Source: Sinorhizobium sp.
GTDB taxonomy: Bacteria; Pseudomonadota; Alphaproteobacteria; Rhizobiales; Rhizobiaceae
Direction of reading: 5' to 3'
Length of the DNA: 11,469 bases
Assembly: GCA_031178305.1 (NCBI GenBank)
Contig: JAPSJG010000075.1
Coordinates: 1-11,469 of the forward strand
The notes below the pieces were generated by a model. The model was not told where the DNA came from and did not search any database. It saw only the letters and a list, made by a program, of their open reading frames with translations. How positions within the stretch are numbered: the stretch's first letter is position 1; each line of letters begins with the position of its first letter. The position numbers and the translations under genes are program-made. Positions 1 to 8,996 of this stretch are shown in pieces.

Positions 1-528
1 CTTCTGAACCCGCCCGGAACGCTGATTTGTGATGAGGATGAGATCGTGGAACAGGAAGTCGTAACCGGCATTGCCTATGCCAAGGATGAAGCCCAGATCT
101 CGCTGCGCCGCCTAGCCGACCGGCCGGGCGTTTCCGCCGCGATCTTCGGCCCGCTCGCGGAGGCCCATATCAACGTCGACATGATTGTTCAGAACATTTC
201 GGAAGACGGCTCCAAGACGGATATGACCTTCACCGTGCCTTCGGGTGACGTGAACAAGGCGCTGACGGTGCTTTCCGACAATAAGGAAAAGATCGGCTAC
301 GACGTCGTCCAGTCCGAATCCGGGCTCGTTAAGGTTTCGGTCATCGGCATCGGGATGCGCAGCCATGCAGGCGTTGCCGCCTCCGCGTTCCGCGCGCTCG
401 CCGACAAGGGCATCAACATAAAGGCGATCACCACCTCCGAGATCAAGATTTCTATACTGATCGATGGACCCTACGCCGAATTGGCCGTTCGCACTTTGCA
501 TTCCGTCTACGGTCTGGATAAGAGTTAA
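1..528 (+). CDS. lysC: Aspartate kinase, C-terminal part (5' end outside window)
   Basis: Phosphorylates L-aspartate, the first step towards lysine, threonine, methionine and diaminopimelate, in the cytoplasm. The reading frame is open from base 1, so this is the last 175 residues of a protein usually a little over 400 residues long; the catalytic kinase domain lies upstream of the window. Two ACT regulatory domains are visible: the first around the stretch ISLRRLADRPGVSAAIFGPL, the second around VKVSVIGIGMRSHAGV and TSEIKISILI. The TSEI(K/R)IS signature is typical of lysine- or threonine-inhibited aspartokinases. A GTG at 46 with a good upstream purine tract aligns with the internal beta-subunit start known from Corynebacterium and Bacillus enzymes. 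It should not be taken as the start of the main gene, because PGTLICDEDE upstream is still family sequence. The next gene, ptsP, follows after 93 bases in the same direction. Identity is near certain. Confidence 0.95.
   Translation, partial: LLNPPGTLICDEDEIVEQEVVTGIAYAKDEAQISLRRLADRPGVSAAIFGPLAEAHINVDMIVQNISEDGSKTDMTFTVPSGDVNKALTVLSDNKEKIGYDVVQSESGLVKVSVIGIGMRSHAGVAASAFRALADKGINIKAITTSEIKISILIDGPYAELAVRTLHSVYGLDKS
34..48 (+). promoter_or_regulatory. Possible internal ribosome binding site and GTG start inside lysC
   Basis: GAGGA at 34-38 lies seven bases before an in-frame GTG at 46-48. Starting there gives a 160-residue protein consisting only of the two ACT domains, equivalent in position to the separately translated beta subunit of some aspartokinases. 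The purine tract also encodes Asp-Glu-Asp-Glu, so it could be chance. This is an inference. Confidence 0.3.
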
Positions 529-621
529 ACAGCAGGCATTCGATTTGGGATTCGCGGCCGGGAGCGGACGCGATATCCTTCCATTGCCGACGTTAATTCG
601 TAGTTCGGGAGACCCCACGCG

Positions 622-2889
622 ATGAGAGACCTTTCCGCGGGTCCGCGCGTTCTCCTCAAGCGGTTGCGCGAGCTCATGGCGGAACCGCTTGAGCCGCAGG
701 AGCGCCTTGACCGGATCGTGCGCCAGATTGCGCAGAACATGGTCGCGGAAGTGTGCTCCGTCTACGTGCTGCGCTCCGATGGCGTGCTCGAGCTCTACGC
801 GACCGAGGGCCTGAACAAGACCGCCGTGCACCTGGCGCAACTGAAGATGGGTCAGGGTCTCGTCGGCACGATCGCCGCTTCGGCGCGACCGCTCAATCTT
901 TCCGATGCGCAATCGCATCCCGCCTTCACCTACCTTCCGGAGACCGGGGAAGAAATCTACCATTCCTTCCTGGGCGTGCCGATCCTGCGCACGGGCCGGG
1001 CGCTCGGCGTTCTTGTTGTGCAGAACAAGGCTCAGCGCACCTATCGCGAAGACGAGGTCGAGGCGCTCGAGACGACCGCCATGGTGCTGGCCGAGATGGT
1101 GGCAACCGGCGAGCTCAAGAAGATCACCAAGCCCGGACTCGAACTCGATCTGTCGCGTCCCGTGACAATCGACGGCAACAGCTATGGCGAGGGCATCGGC
1201 CTTGGCTACGTGGTGCTGCACGAGCCGAGGATCGTAGTCACCAATCTGCTCAACGAGGACACGGAGCACGAGTTGCAGCGCCTTGCGGAGGCCCTCGGCT
1301 CGTTGCGGATCTCGATCGACGACATGCTGTCGCGGCGCGACGTGTCGATGGAGGGTGAGCACCGGGCAGTGCTCGAAACCTATCGGATGTTCGCCCATGA
1401 TCGCGGCTGGGTGAGAAAGCTCGAGGAGGCGATCCGCAACGGACTGACGGCGGAAGCGGCGGTCGAGCGGGTGCAGAGCGAGACCAAGGCTCGGATGATG
1501 CGCCTGACCGATCCTTACCTTCGCGAGCGGATGCATGATTTCGACGACCTCGCCAACCGGCTGCTGCGCCAGCTTTCCGGGTATGGTGCCAAGCTCTCAG
1601 CGGCCGATTTTCCAAACGACGCGATCATCGTCGCGCGCGCCATGGGTGCGGCCGAGCTGCTCGACTATCCGCGCGAAAACGTACGCGGCCTGGTACTTGA
1701 AGAAGGTGCCGTCACGAGCCATGTAGTGATCGTCGCGCGTGCCATGGGCATTCCGGTCGTCGGACAGGCGGCGGGCGCCGTGGCGCTTGCCGAAAATCGA
1801 GACGCGATCATCGTCGATGGTGACGACGCCAAGGTGCACCTGCGCCCGGTCTCCGATCTGCAGCGTTCCTATGAGGAGAAGGTGCGCTTCCGTGCCCGCC
1901 GCCAGGCGCAGTTCAGGGCGCTCAAGGACGTCGAGCCGTTGACGAAGGACGGCAAGCGCATCACGCTGATGATGAATGCCGGACTCCTTGTGGATCTGCC
2001 GCATCTGAATGAGGCTGGTGCGGAAGGAATTGGTCTTTTCCGGACCGAACTGCAGTTCATGATTGCCTCCACCATGCCGAAGGCGGACGAGCAGGAGACC
2101 TTCTACCGCAGCGTCCTCATGCAGACGGGCGGCAAGCCGGTGACCTTCCGCACGCTCGATATTGGCGGAGACAAAGTCGTTCCCTATTTCCGCGCGGCAG
2201 AGGAAGAAAACCCGGCGCTCGGCTGGCGCGCCATCCGGCTTTCACTCGATCGGCCCGGGCTTCTGCGCACCCAATTCCGGGCGATGTTGCGTGCCGCCGC
2301 CGGAAGCGAACTGAAGCTGATGCTGCCGATGGTGACGGAGGTCGCGGAACTCAGAGCGGCACGCCAGCTTCTGCAGAAGGAGATCGAGCGCCAATCGAAG
2401 ATCGGTGAGCAATTGCCGCGCAAACTGCAGTTCGGGGCGATGCTCGAGGTCCCGGCGCTGCTTTGGCAGCTCGACGAGCTGATGGCCGAAGTGGATTTCG
2501 TTTCGGTCGGGTCCAACGATCTCTTTCAGTTCGCGATGGCGGTCGATCGGGGCAATGCCTGGGTTTCCGATCGGTTCGACACGCTCGGCCGGCCGTTCTT
2601 GAGGATCCTTCGCGACATCGTGCGCGCCGCCGAACGCAATGACACGCCGGTGACGCTCTGCGGCGAAATGGCGAGCAAGCCGCTCTCGGCCATGGCGCTT
2701 CTGGGACTTGGGTTCCGCTCGGTATCGATGTCGCCTACGGCCGTGGGTCCGGTGAAGGCGATGCTGCTAGCGCTCGACGCGGGCAAGCTCAGCGAAGTCC
2801 TCGACAGCGCGCTTGACGATCGCGAGTACGAGGCCCCGGTTCGGCAGCTCCTCGTCGATTTCGCGGCGGCAAACGGCATACCGGTATAG
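622..2889 (+). CDS. ptsP: Nitrogen-type PTS enzyme I (PEP-protein phosphotransferase, EI-Ntr)
   Basis: Takes phosphate from PEP and passes it to NPr, which feeds EIIA-Ntr; this is a regulatory rather than sugar-transporting PTS in the cytoplasm. The 755 residues match the family (about 750 in E. coli). Domains in order: an N-terminal GAF domain (about 20-165), the EI region that docks the HPr-like partner, the swivelling phosphohistidine domain with TSHVVIVARAMG and His367 as the likely phosphorylated residue, then the PEP-binding barrel (about 430-725) with GLFRTE (Arg474), RTLDIGGDK (Arg510), GSND (630-633) and the catalytic Cys680 in TLCGEMAS. All key residues are present. In Sinorhizobium the GAF domain is reported to sense glutamine. 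The ATG at 622 is preceded by CGGGAG at 606-611. It lies 93 bases after lysC with no visible terminator between, so cotranscription is plausible. Confidence 0.96.
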   Translation: MRDLSAGPRVLLKRLRELMAEPLEPQERLDRIVRQIAQNMVAEVCSVYVLRSDGVLELYATEGLNKTAVHLAQLKMGQGLVGTIAASARPLNLSDAQSHPAFTYLPETGEEIYHSFLGVPILRTGRALGVLVVQNKAQRTYREDEVEALETTAMVLAEMVATGELKKITKPGLELDLSRPVTIDGNSYGEGIGLGYVVLHEPRIVVTNLLNEDTEHELQRLAEALGSLRISIDDMLSRRDVSMEGEHRAVLETYRMFAHDRGWVRKLEEAIRNGLTAEAAVERVQSETKARMMRLTDPYLRERMHDFDDLANRLLRQLSGYGAKLSAADFPNDAIIVARAMGAAELLDYPRENVRGLVLEEGAVTSHVVIVARAMGIPVVGQAAGAVALAENRDAIIVDGDDAKVHLRPVSDLQRSYEEKVRFRARRQAQFRALKDVEPLTKDGKRITLMMNAGLLVDLPHLNEAGAEGIGLFRTELQFMIASTMPKADEQETFYRSVLMQTGGKPVTFRTLDIGGDKVVPYFRAAEEENPALGWRAIRLSLDRPGLLRTQFRAMLRAAAGSELKLMLPMVTEVAELRAARQLLQKEIERQSKIGEQLPRKLQFGAMLEVPALLWQLDELMAEVDFVSVGSNDLFQFAMAVDRGNAWVSDRFDTLGRPFLRILRDIVRAAERNDTPVTLCGEMASKPLSAMALLGLGFRSVSMSPTAVGPVKAMLLALDAGKLSEVLDSALDDREYEAPVRQLLVDFAAANGIPV

Positions 2890-2971
2890 ATTAATTATGA
2901 GCGTCATTGCCCTCGTCCGGAAGCTTCGGGCGGGGCGAACGCTTTTGGAATGAGATTTGGTAGGTTAAGAC

Positions 2972-4054
2972 TTGGCAAAGCTTCCCGTTGAAAAGATGCG
3001 CGAACTCGAACGGCGGTTCGGAGAAATCGAGGCCCGCATGTCCGCCGGCCCCCCGGCCGACGTCTATGTGAAACTCGCGTCGGAATATTCCGAGCTGCAG
3101 CCGGTGGTAACGAAGATCCGCGCGTACCAGAAGGCGCAGGGCGAGCTCGCCGATATCGGCGCCCTCCTTGAAGACCGGTCGACGGACAGGGAGATGCGCG
3201 ATCTTGCGGAGATGGAGCGGCCCGATCTAGAGGAGAGAATCGAGGCGCTCGAGCAAGAAATCCAAATCCTGCTGCTTCCGAAGGATGCGGCCGACGAGAA
3301 GAGCGCCATTCTCGAAATCCGTGCCGGCACCGGCGGTTCCGAGGCAGCGCTCTTTGCGGGCGACCTCTTCCGAATGTACGAACGCTATGCCGCAAGCAAA
3401 GGCTGGCGCGTCGAGGTGCTATCGGCGAGCGAGGGCGAGGCCGGCGGCTACAAGGAAATCATTGCGACCGTTTCGGGTCGCGGCGTGTTCTCGCGGCTGA
3501 AGTTCGAGTCCGGCGTTCATCGGGTGCAGCGCGTGCCCGAGACGGAGGCGAGCGGCCGCATCCATACATCGGCGGCGACCGTCGCCGTGCTTCCGGAAGC
3601 CGAGGACATCGACATCGACATCCGGCCAGAGGATATCCGGATAGACACGATGCGTTCTTCCGGTGCCGGCGGCCAGCACGTCAATACGACCGACTCGGCC
3701 GTACGCATCACCCATCTGCCGACCGGCATTGTCGTCACCAGTTCGGAAAAGTCGCAGCACCAGAATCGCGCAAAGGCGATGCAGGTCCTGCGTTCTCGGC
3801 TTTACGACCTGGAGCGACAGCGCGCCGAAAGCGAGCGCTCTGCCGACCGCAAGAACCAGGTCGGGTCCGGGGACCGCTCGGAACGCATCCGCACCTATAA
3901 TTTCCCGCAGGGGCGCGTTACCGATCATCGCATCAATCTCACGCTCTACAAGATCGACCGGATGATGGAAGGCGAGATAGACGAGGTCGTAGATGCGCTC
4001 CTTGCGGACCATCAGGCCAGCCAGCTTGCGCTCCTCGGCGAGCGGCAGAATTGA
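2972..4054 (+). CDS. prfA: Peptide chain release factor 1 (RF1), TTG start
   Basis: Recognises UAA and UAG stop codons in the ribosomal A site and triggers peptide release. The 360 residues are the normal RF1 length. An N-terminal helical region is followed by the codon-recognition region with PET at 189-191 (the P-x-T tripeptide of RF1) and HTSAATVAVLPE. Next comes the catalytic GGQ loop (GAGGQHVN, Gly233-Gly234-Gln235), then SEKSQHQNRAKAM. RF2 has SPF instead of P-x-T, so this is RF1. The start is a TTG, with AGG at 2962-2964 seven bases upstream; the first ATG is at codon 9 (2996), and starting there would remove the conserved MAKLPVEK beginning. The gene lies 82 bases after ptsP, and its TGA at 4052-4054 sits five bases before the prmC ATG. 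Gln235 is the expected substrate of the adjacent PrmC. Confidence 0.97.
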   Translation: MAKLPVEKMRELERRFGEIEARMSAGPPADVYVKLASEYSELQPVVTKIRAYQKAQGELADIGALLEDRSTDREMRDLAEMERPDLEERIEALEQEIQILLLPKDAADEKSAILEIRAGTGGSEAALFAGDLFRMYERYAASKGWRVEVLSASEGEAGGYKEIIATVSGRGVFSRLKFESGVHRVQRVPETEASGRIHTSAATVAVLPEAEDIDIDIRPEDIRIDTMRSSGAGGQHVNTTDSAVRITHLPTGIVVTSSEKSQHQNRAKAMQVLRSRLYDLERQRAESERSADRKNQVGSGDRSERIRTYNFPQGRVTDHRINLTLYKIDRMMEGEIDEVVDALLADHQASQLALLGERQN

Positions 4055-4059
4055 TCGAG

Positions 4060-4941
4060 ATGAGCGACACGCTCGAGAGGCTGCTCGCCGAAAGCCGTGA
4101 CCGGCTGAAGGCGGCCGGCATCGACCGCGCGGCGCTCGATGCCCGGCACCTCGTTTCGGGTCTGCTCGGCCTGTCCTTCGCGGAATTGATGACGCGGGGA
4201 GGGGAGGCGGTAAGCGAGGCAGACGCCGCGCGCATTCGTGCCGCGGTCGCGCGCCGCGCCGCGCGCGAGCCTGTCTATCGCATCCTTGGTGAGCGCGAAT
4301 TCTTCGGATTGGCGCTCAAGCTCTCGAAGGAAACTCTGGAGCCGCGGCCCGATACCGAAACGCTGGTCGACTGCCTCATTCCTTATGTGCGGCGGATTGC
4401 CGCCCGCAGGGGCAGCTGCCGCATCATCGATCTCGGAACCGGCACCGGCGCGATCTGCCTTGCGCTTCTCGCGTCGGTACTTGACGCTCGTGGACTCGGT
4501 ACCGATATATCGGAGGACGCCCTGGCGACGGCGCGTGAAAACGCCGAAAGGAACGGGCTCGCCGACCGTTTCGAAACCCGTAGAAGCAATTGGTTCGGCG
4601 CGGTGGAGGGGCGGTTCGACGTCATCGTCTCAAATCCGCCGTATATCCGGTGCAGTATTGTTCATGAGCTTGAGCCGGAAGTGAGACACCACGATCCGGC
4701 CGCCGCACTTGACGGCGGAAATGACGGGCTCGACGCCTACCGTGCCATTGCGCGTGACGCTGGCCGCCATCTTGAAAGGGACGGCGTAATAGGCTTGGAA
4801 ATCGGTTTTGACCAGAAGCAGACGGTTACGGCGCTTTTCGAAGCGCGAGGGTTTCGTGTGCTTCAGAGCGCGACGGATCTTGGCGGCAACGACCGGGTTC
4901 TGGCATTCGAGCGGGTCGTTGATCGTAGCATCAACCGTTGA
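4060..4941 (+). CDS. prmC: Release factor glutamine N5-methyltransferase
   Basis: Uses S-adenosylmethionine to methylate the GGQ glutamine of release factors 1 and 2, improving termination. From the ATG at 4060 the protein is 293 residues, close to the 277 of E. coli PrmC. An N-terminal helical domain leads to PVYRILGEREFFG (71-83) and PRPDTE (95-100). Then come the SAM-binding loop GTGTG (126-130, in IIDLGTGTGAICLAL) and the catalytic NPPY motif (192-195), which coordinates the target amide. A TTG at 4051 overlaps the prfA stop and would add three residues (MIE). I prefer the ATG because the weak purine-rich GAGCGGCAG at 4040-4048 is better spaced from it; either start implies translational coupling to prfA. 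The neighbour prfA encodes the substrate. It was formerly annotated as hemK in many genomes; no role in haem synthesis is implied. Confidence 0.95.
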   Translation: MSDTLERLLAESRDRLKAAGIDRAALDARHLVSGLLGLSFAELMTRGGEAVSEADAARIRAAVARRAAREPVYRILGEREFFGLALKLSKETLEPRPDTETLVDCLIPYVRRIAARRGSCRIIDLGTGTGAICLALLASVLDARGLGTDISEDALATARENAERNGLADRFETRRSNWFGAVEGRFDVIVSNPPYIRCSIVHELEPEVRHHDPAAALDGGNDGLDAYRAIARDAGRHLERDGVIGLEIGFDQKQTVTALFEARGFRVLQSATDLGGNDRVLAFERVVDRSINR

Positions 4942-5017
4942 AAAAATGCTGCACCAGGGCCTCTCTTTTCTCGAAGAGCAAAGAAAGGACTTGGAATCCC
5001 GAAGGAAGCGGGCTAGG

Positions 5018-5040
5018 TTCTGCCCGCGCACTGGGCAGAA
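5018..5040 (+). other. Hairpin in the prmC-DUF4167 intergenic region
   Basis: TTCTGCCC (5018-5025) and GGGCAGAA (5033-5040) form a perfect 8-bp stem with a 7-base loop, 77 bases after the prmC stop. No T-run follows, so it is not a classic intrinsic terminator. It could stabilise the 3' end of the prmC message or belong to the leader of the next gene. A second, looser pair, AGGTCAT (5040-5046) with ATGACCT (5068-5074), follows directly. In the rest of the 334-base gap (4942-5275) I see no convincing gene and no promoter I would call. Confidence 0.45.
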
Positions 5041-5275
5041 GGTCATGGACCAGAGATTCGTTCCAGTATGACCTGGCCACGGGGATTGCTCTCAAGAAAG
5101 AGTTGCTAGGGTTCGACAGTGCCTTGTGCGGGTACCTGTTAATTTGACGTCAGCCGGCGCCGGGATCGCGAACAGGCGGTCTGCCGTGGCGCGTGTTTTC
5201 TCTGGTGCGGGCACATCCGGCCGGAATGCGGAATCACATGATCATCAGTACAAAGAAAATTCAGGTGAATGGACT

Positions 5276-5890
5276 ATGAGGCCAGGACAGCAAAACAAGC
5301 GCGGCCGTGGGCGGAACAACAATAACGGAAGCAATAACCGCAAGGGCTCCAATCCGTTGACGCGGACTTACGACAGTTCCGGCCCGGATGTGAAGATTCG
5401 TGGTACTGCCCAGCATATCGCCGAAAAATACTCGGCACTGGCGCGCGATGCCCAGAGCGCTGGCGACCGCGTCATGGCGGAAAACTATCTGCAGCACGCC
5501 GAGCACTACAATCGAATCATCGCTGCAGCGCAGGCCCAGATGCAGGACCGCTTCCAGCGGGATGAGCGTCAGGATCAGGATCGCGATCTGATCGATCGCG
5601 ATCAGGACGAGATGGATCAGGGATATAACGAGCCGGCACCGGCAGCAGCGCTCGCCAACGAGCCGCAGCCGGTCATCGACGGTTCCGGACCGCAGCCGGT
5701 GATCGAAGGCGTGCCTGCGGAGGTGTCCTTGGAAGAGGAAACGTCGGCAGGTTCGTCCGGACGGGCTTCTTCGCGTCGTCGCAGCGCATCGCGTCCGCGC
5801 CGCCAGCCGCGCCACAAGGCTTCGGAGGAAGCAGACGCTGGCGATACTCCGCCAGCGACCGATGCTCCTGCGCTGGCCGCATCGGAATAA
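5276..5890 (+). CDS. DUF4167 domain protein, Arg/Asn-rich N terminus
   Basis: This is a 204-residue soluble protein of unknown function that I recognise as a DUF4167 family member, restricted as far as I know to alphaproteobacteria. The start MRPGQQNKRGRGRNNNNGS is the family hallmark: a basic, Asn-rich tail that could bind nucleic acid (inference). It is followed by a conserved helical segment at about 38-82 (VKIRGTAQHIAEKYSALARD, then AENYLQHAEHYNRI). The rest is low complexity: a charged run rich in Asp, Arg and Gln, a short repeat (PQPVIDG then PQPVIEG), a basic SRRRSASRPRRQPR stretch and an acidic/Ala tail. No signal peptide or membrane segment is visible. The frame stays open upstream to 5126, but the ATG at 5276 fits the family start and has AGGTG at 5262-5266. 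It lies 334 bases after prmC and is followed by repeats and a terminator at 6151. Confidence 0.85.
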   Translation: MRPGQQNKRGRGRNNNNGSNNRKGSNPLTRTYDSSGPDVKIRGTAQHIAEKYSALARDAQSAGDRVMAENYLQHAEHYNRIIAAAQAQMQDRFQRDERQDQDRDLIDRDQDEMDQGYNEPAPAAALANEPQPVIDGSGPQPVIEGVPAEVSLEEETSAGSSGRASSRRRSASRPRRQPRHKASEEADAGDTPPATDAPALAASE

Positions 5891-5930
5891 GCGGCAAGTT
5901 TCCCTTTAGAGCAGCAAGTTTCCCGTTAGA
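5891..5930. repeat. 20-bp tandem duplication just after the DUF4167 stop
   Basis: Bases 5891-5910 and 5911-5930 are two back-to-back 20-bp copies sharing the core GCAAGTTTCCC and TTAGA, differing at two positions (G/A at the third base, T/G at the fifteenth). The first copy begins immediately after the TAA. The second copy runs into the palindromic repeat that follows. Confidence 0.8.
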
Positions 5931-5969
5931 GCGGGATGAGGGAAAGCGTGCGCGGTTTTCCACCCGCAT
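5925..5969. repeat. Degenerate rhizobial palindromic repeat
   Basis: The stretch starting TTAGAGCGGGATGAGG resembles a very common intergenic palindrome of rhizobia, in which GAGCGGGATG is mirrored by CATCCCGCTC. Here the inner arms GGAAA (5941-5945) and TTTCC (5957-5961) and the outer arms GCGGG (5931-5935) and CCCGC (5963-5967) still pair. The expected right end has decayed to GCATACCAACTT. Family membership is from memory of such sequences. Confidence 0.55.
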
Positions 5970-5978
5970 ACCAACTTC

Positions 5979-6092
5979 CTACAGCGCCGCGCGTCTTTTC
6001 AGACACATTCAGACGCACAAGGGTCGCTGTAGCACTTTGAAATGCTGCATGTCTTTATCCTTAAATCGGCTCCGATGTAAGGAAACATGCAG
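5979..6092. repeat. RIME-like intergenic mosaic element (two palindromes)
   Basis: Two nested palindromes sit side by side. The first is closed by CTACAGCG (5979-5986) and CGCTGTAG (6025-6032), with inner arms GCGTCT (5991-5996) and AGACGC (6011-6016). The second is closed by CTGCATGT (6045-6052) and ACATGCAG (6085-6092), with inner arms CCTTAAATCGG (6059-6069) and CCGATGTAAGG (6072-6082, one mismatch). The layout and the linker GCACTTTGAAATGCTGCATG match what I recall of Rhizobium-specific intergenic mosaic elements, about 108 bp long. The assignment to that named family is from memory. The element is non-coding and would form two large hairpins if transcribed. Confidence 0.75.
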
Positions 6093-6109
6093 TGGAATCG
6101 ATCAGGGTT

Positions 6110-6140
6110 ATCATTTTGGGTCGATCCGACCTAAAATGAT
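6110..6140. other. Long hairpin or operator-like inverted repeat
   Basis: ATCATTTTGGGTCG (6110-6123) and CGACCTAAAATGAT (6127-6140) pair over 14 positions with one G-T exception and a 3-base loop. It lies between the RIME-like element and the terminator at 6151. It could be part of a transcript end, a small RNA, or a protein-binding palindrome; the sequence does not decide. Confidence 0.6.
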
Positions 6141-6150
6141 TGTCATAAGC

Positions 6151-6178
6151 AAGCCCGGCCTCTCGGCCGGGCTTTTTC
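6151..6178 (+). terminator. Intrinsic terminator upstream of clpB
   Basis: AAGCCCGGCC (6151-6160) and GGCCGGGCTT (6165-6174) form a perfect 10-bp GC-rich stem with a TCTC loop, followed by TTTCGTTT. The T-run is only on the plus-strand side, so it ends rightward transcription from the DUF4167 region and separates it from clpB. Confidence 0.85.
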
Positions 6179-6217
6179 GTTTGGGTCTCCGCCATAACGG
6201 CGACTACGCGCCTTGCT

Positions 6218-6246
6218 CTTTAATTTTAAAAAACACGGCACCATAT
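6218..6246 (+). promoter_or_regulatory. Candidate RpoH-type (heat-shock) promoter of clpB
   Basis: CTTTAA (6218-6223) and CCATAT (6241-6246) are separated by 17 bases, close to the alphaproteobacterial RpoH pattern CTTGAA with CCATNT. The start of transcription would fall near 6253, giving a leader of about 120 bases. The promoter lies after the upstream terminator, as expected for an independently controlled heat-shock gene. The -35 has one mismatch. Because vegetative promoters look similar, the sigma factor is an inference. Confidence 0.45.
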
Positions 6247-6263
6247 TGCGCCTGAAGAGTTGA

Positions 6264-6373
6264 TCCCGCGCAAGGCGGGAATAAGACGCTGCTGACAGGC
6301 TTGCCGAATGCGGGAGCCTGATCCTGTAACACCGGCCGGTGCCGCGACGGGCTTGCCGGGCTATGGAGGTAAG
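6264..6373 (+). promoter_or_regulatory. Structured clpB leader with a possible SD-masking hairpin
   Basis: Three pairings are visible: TCCCGC (6264-6269) with GCGGGA (6275-6280); CAGGCT (6296-6301) with AGCCTG (6315-6320); and CTTGCC (6352-6357) with GGTAAG (6368-6373, one G-U pair). A 10-bp self-complementary ACCGGCCGGT is at 6331-6340. The last pairing covers part of the GGAGGTAAG ribosome binding site. A series of hairpins ending in a weak one over the SD, with a TTGC element opposite, is reminiscent of rhizobial ROSE-type RNA thermometers. Those are known mainly for small heat-shock genes, so this is only a hypothesis. Confidence 0.3.
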
Positions 6374-6374
6374 A

Positions 6375-8981
<2,607 letters not shown>

Positions 8982-8996
8982 CGCCTCAGTGGCAAT

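Noticed and set aside
112..1536. Long open frame on the minus strand (474 codons) across lysC and ptsP
   Set aside because: It is antisense to two clearly recognised genes. High G+C third positions create such shadows, and the translation resembles no family I know.
4938..5147. Small open frame (69 codons) overlapping the prmC stop
   Set aside because: Odd composition, no ribosome site, crosses two hairpins, no recognisable motif.
5126..5275. N-terminal extension of the DUF4167 protein by 50 residues
   Set aside because: Family proteins begin with MRPGQ, and the ATG at 5276 has a proper ribosome site; the extension looks like untranslated leader.
6037..6255. Open frame of 72 codons across the RIME-like element and terminator
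   Set aside because: It passes through two palindromes and an intrinsic terminator and has no coding character.
6339..6374. Upstream start for clpB adding 12 residues
   Set aside because: The extension runs over the GGAGGT ribosome site and lacks similarity to the conserved ClpB N terminus.
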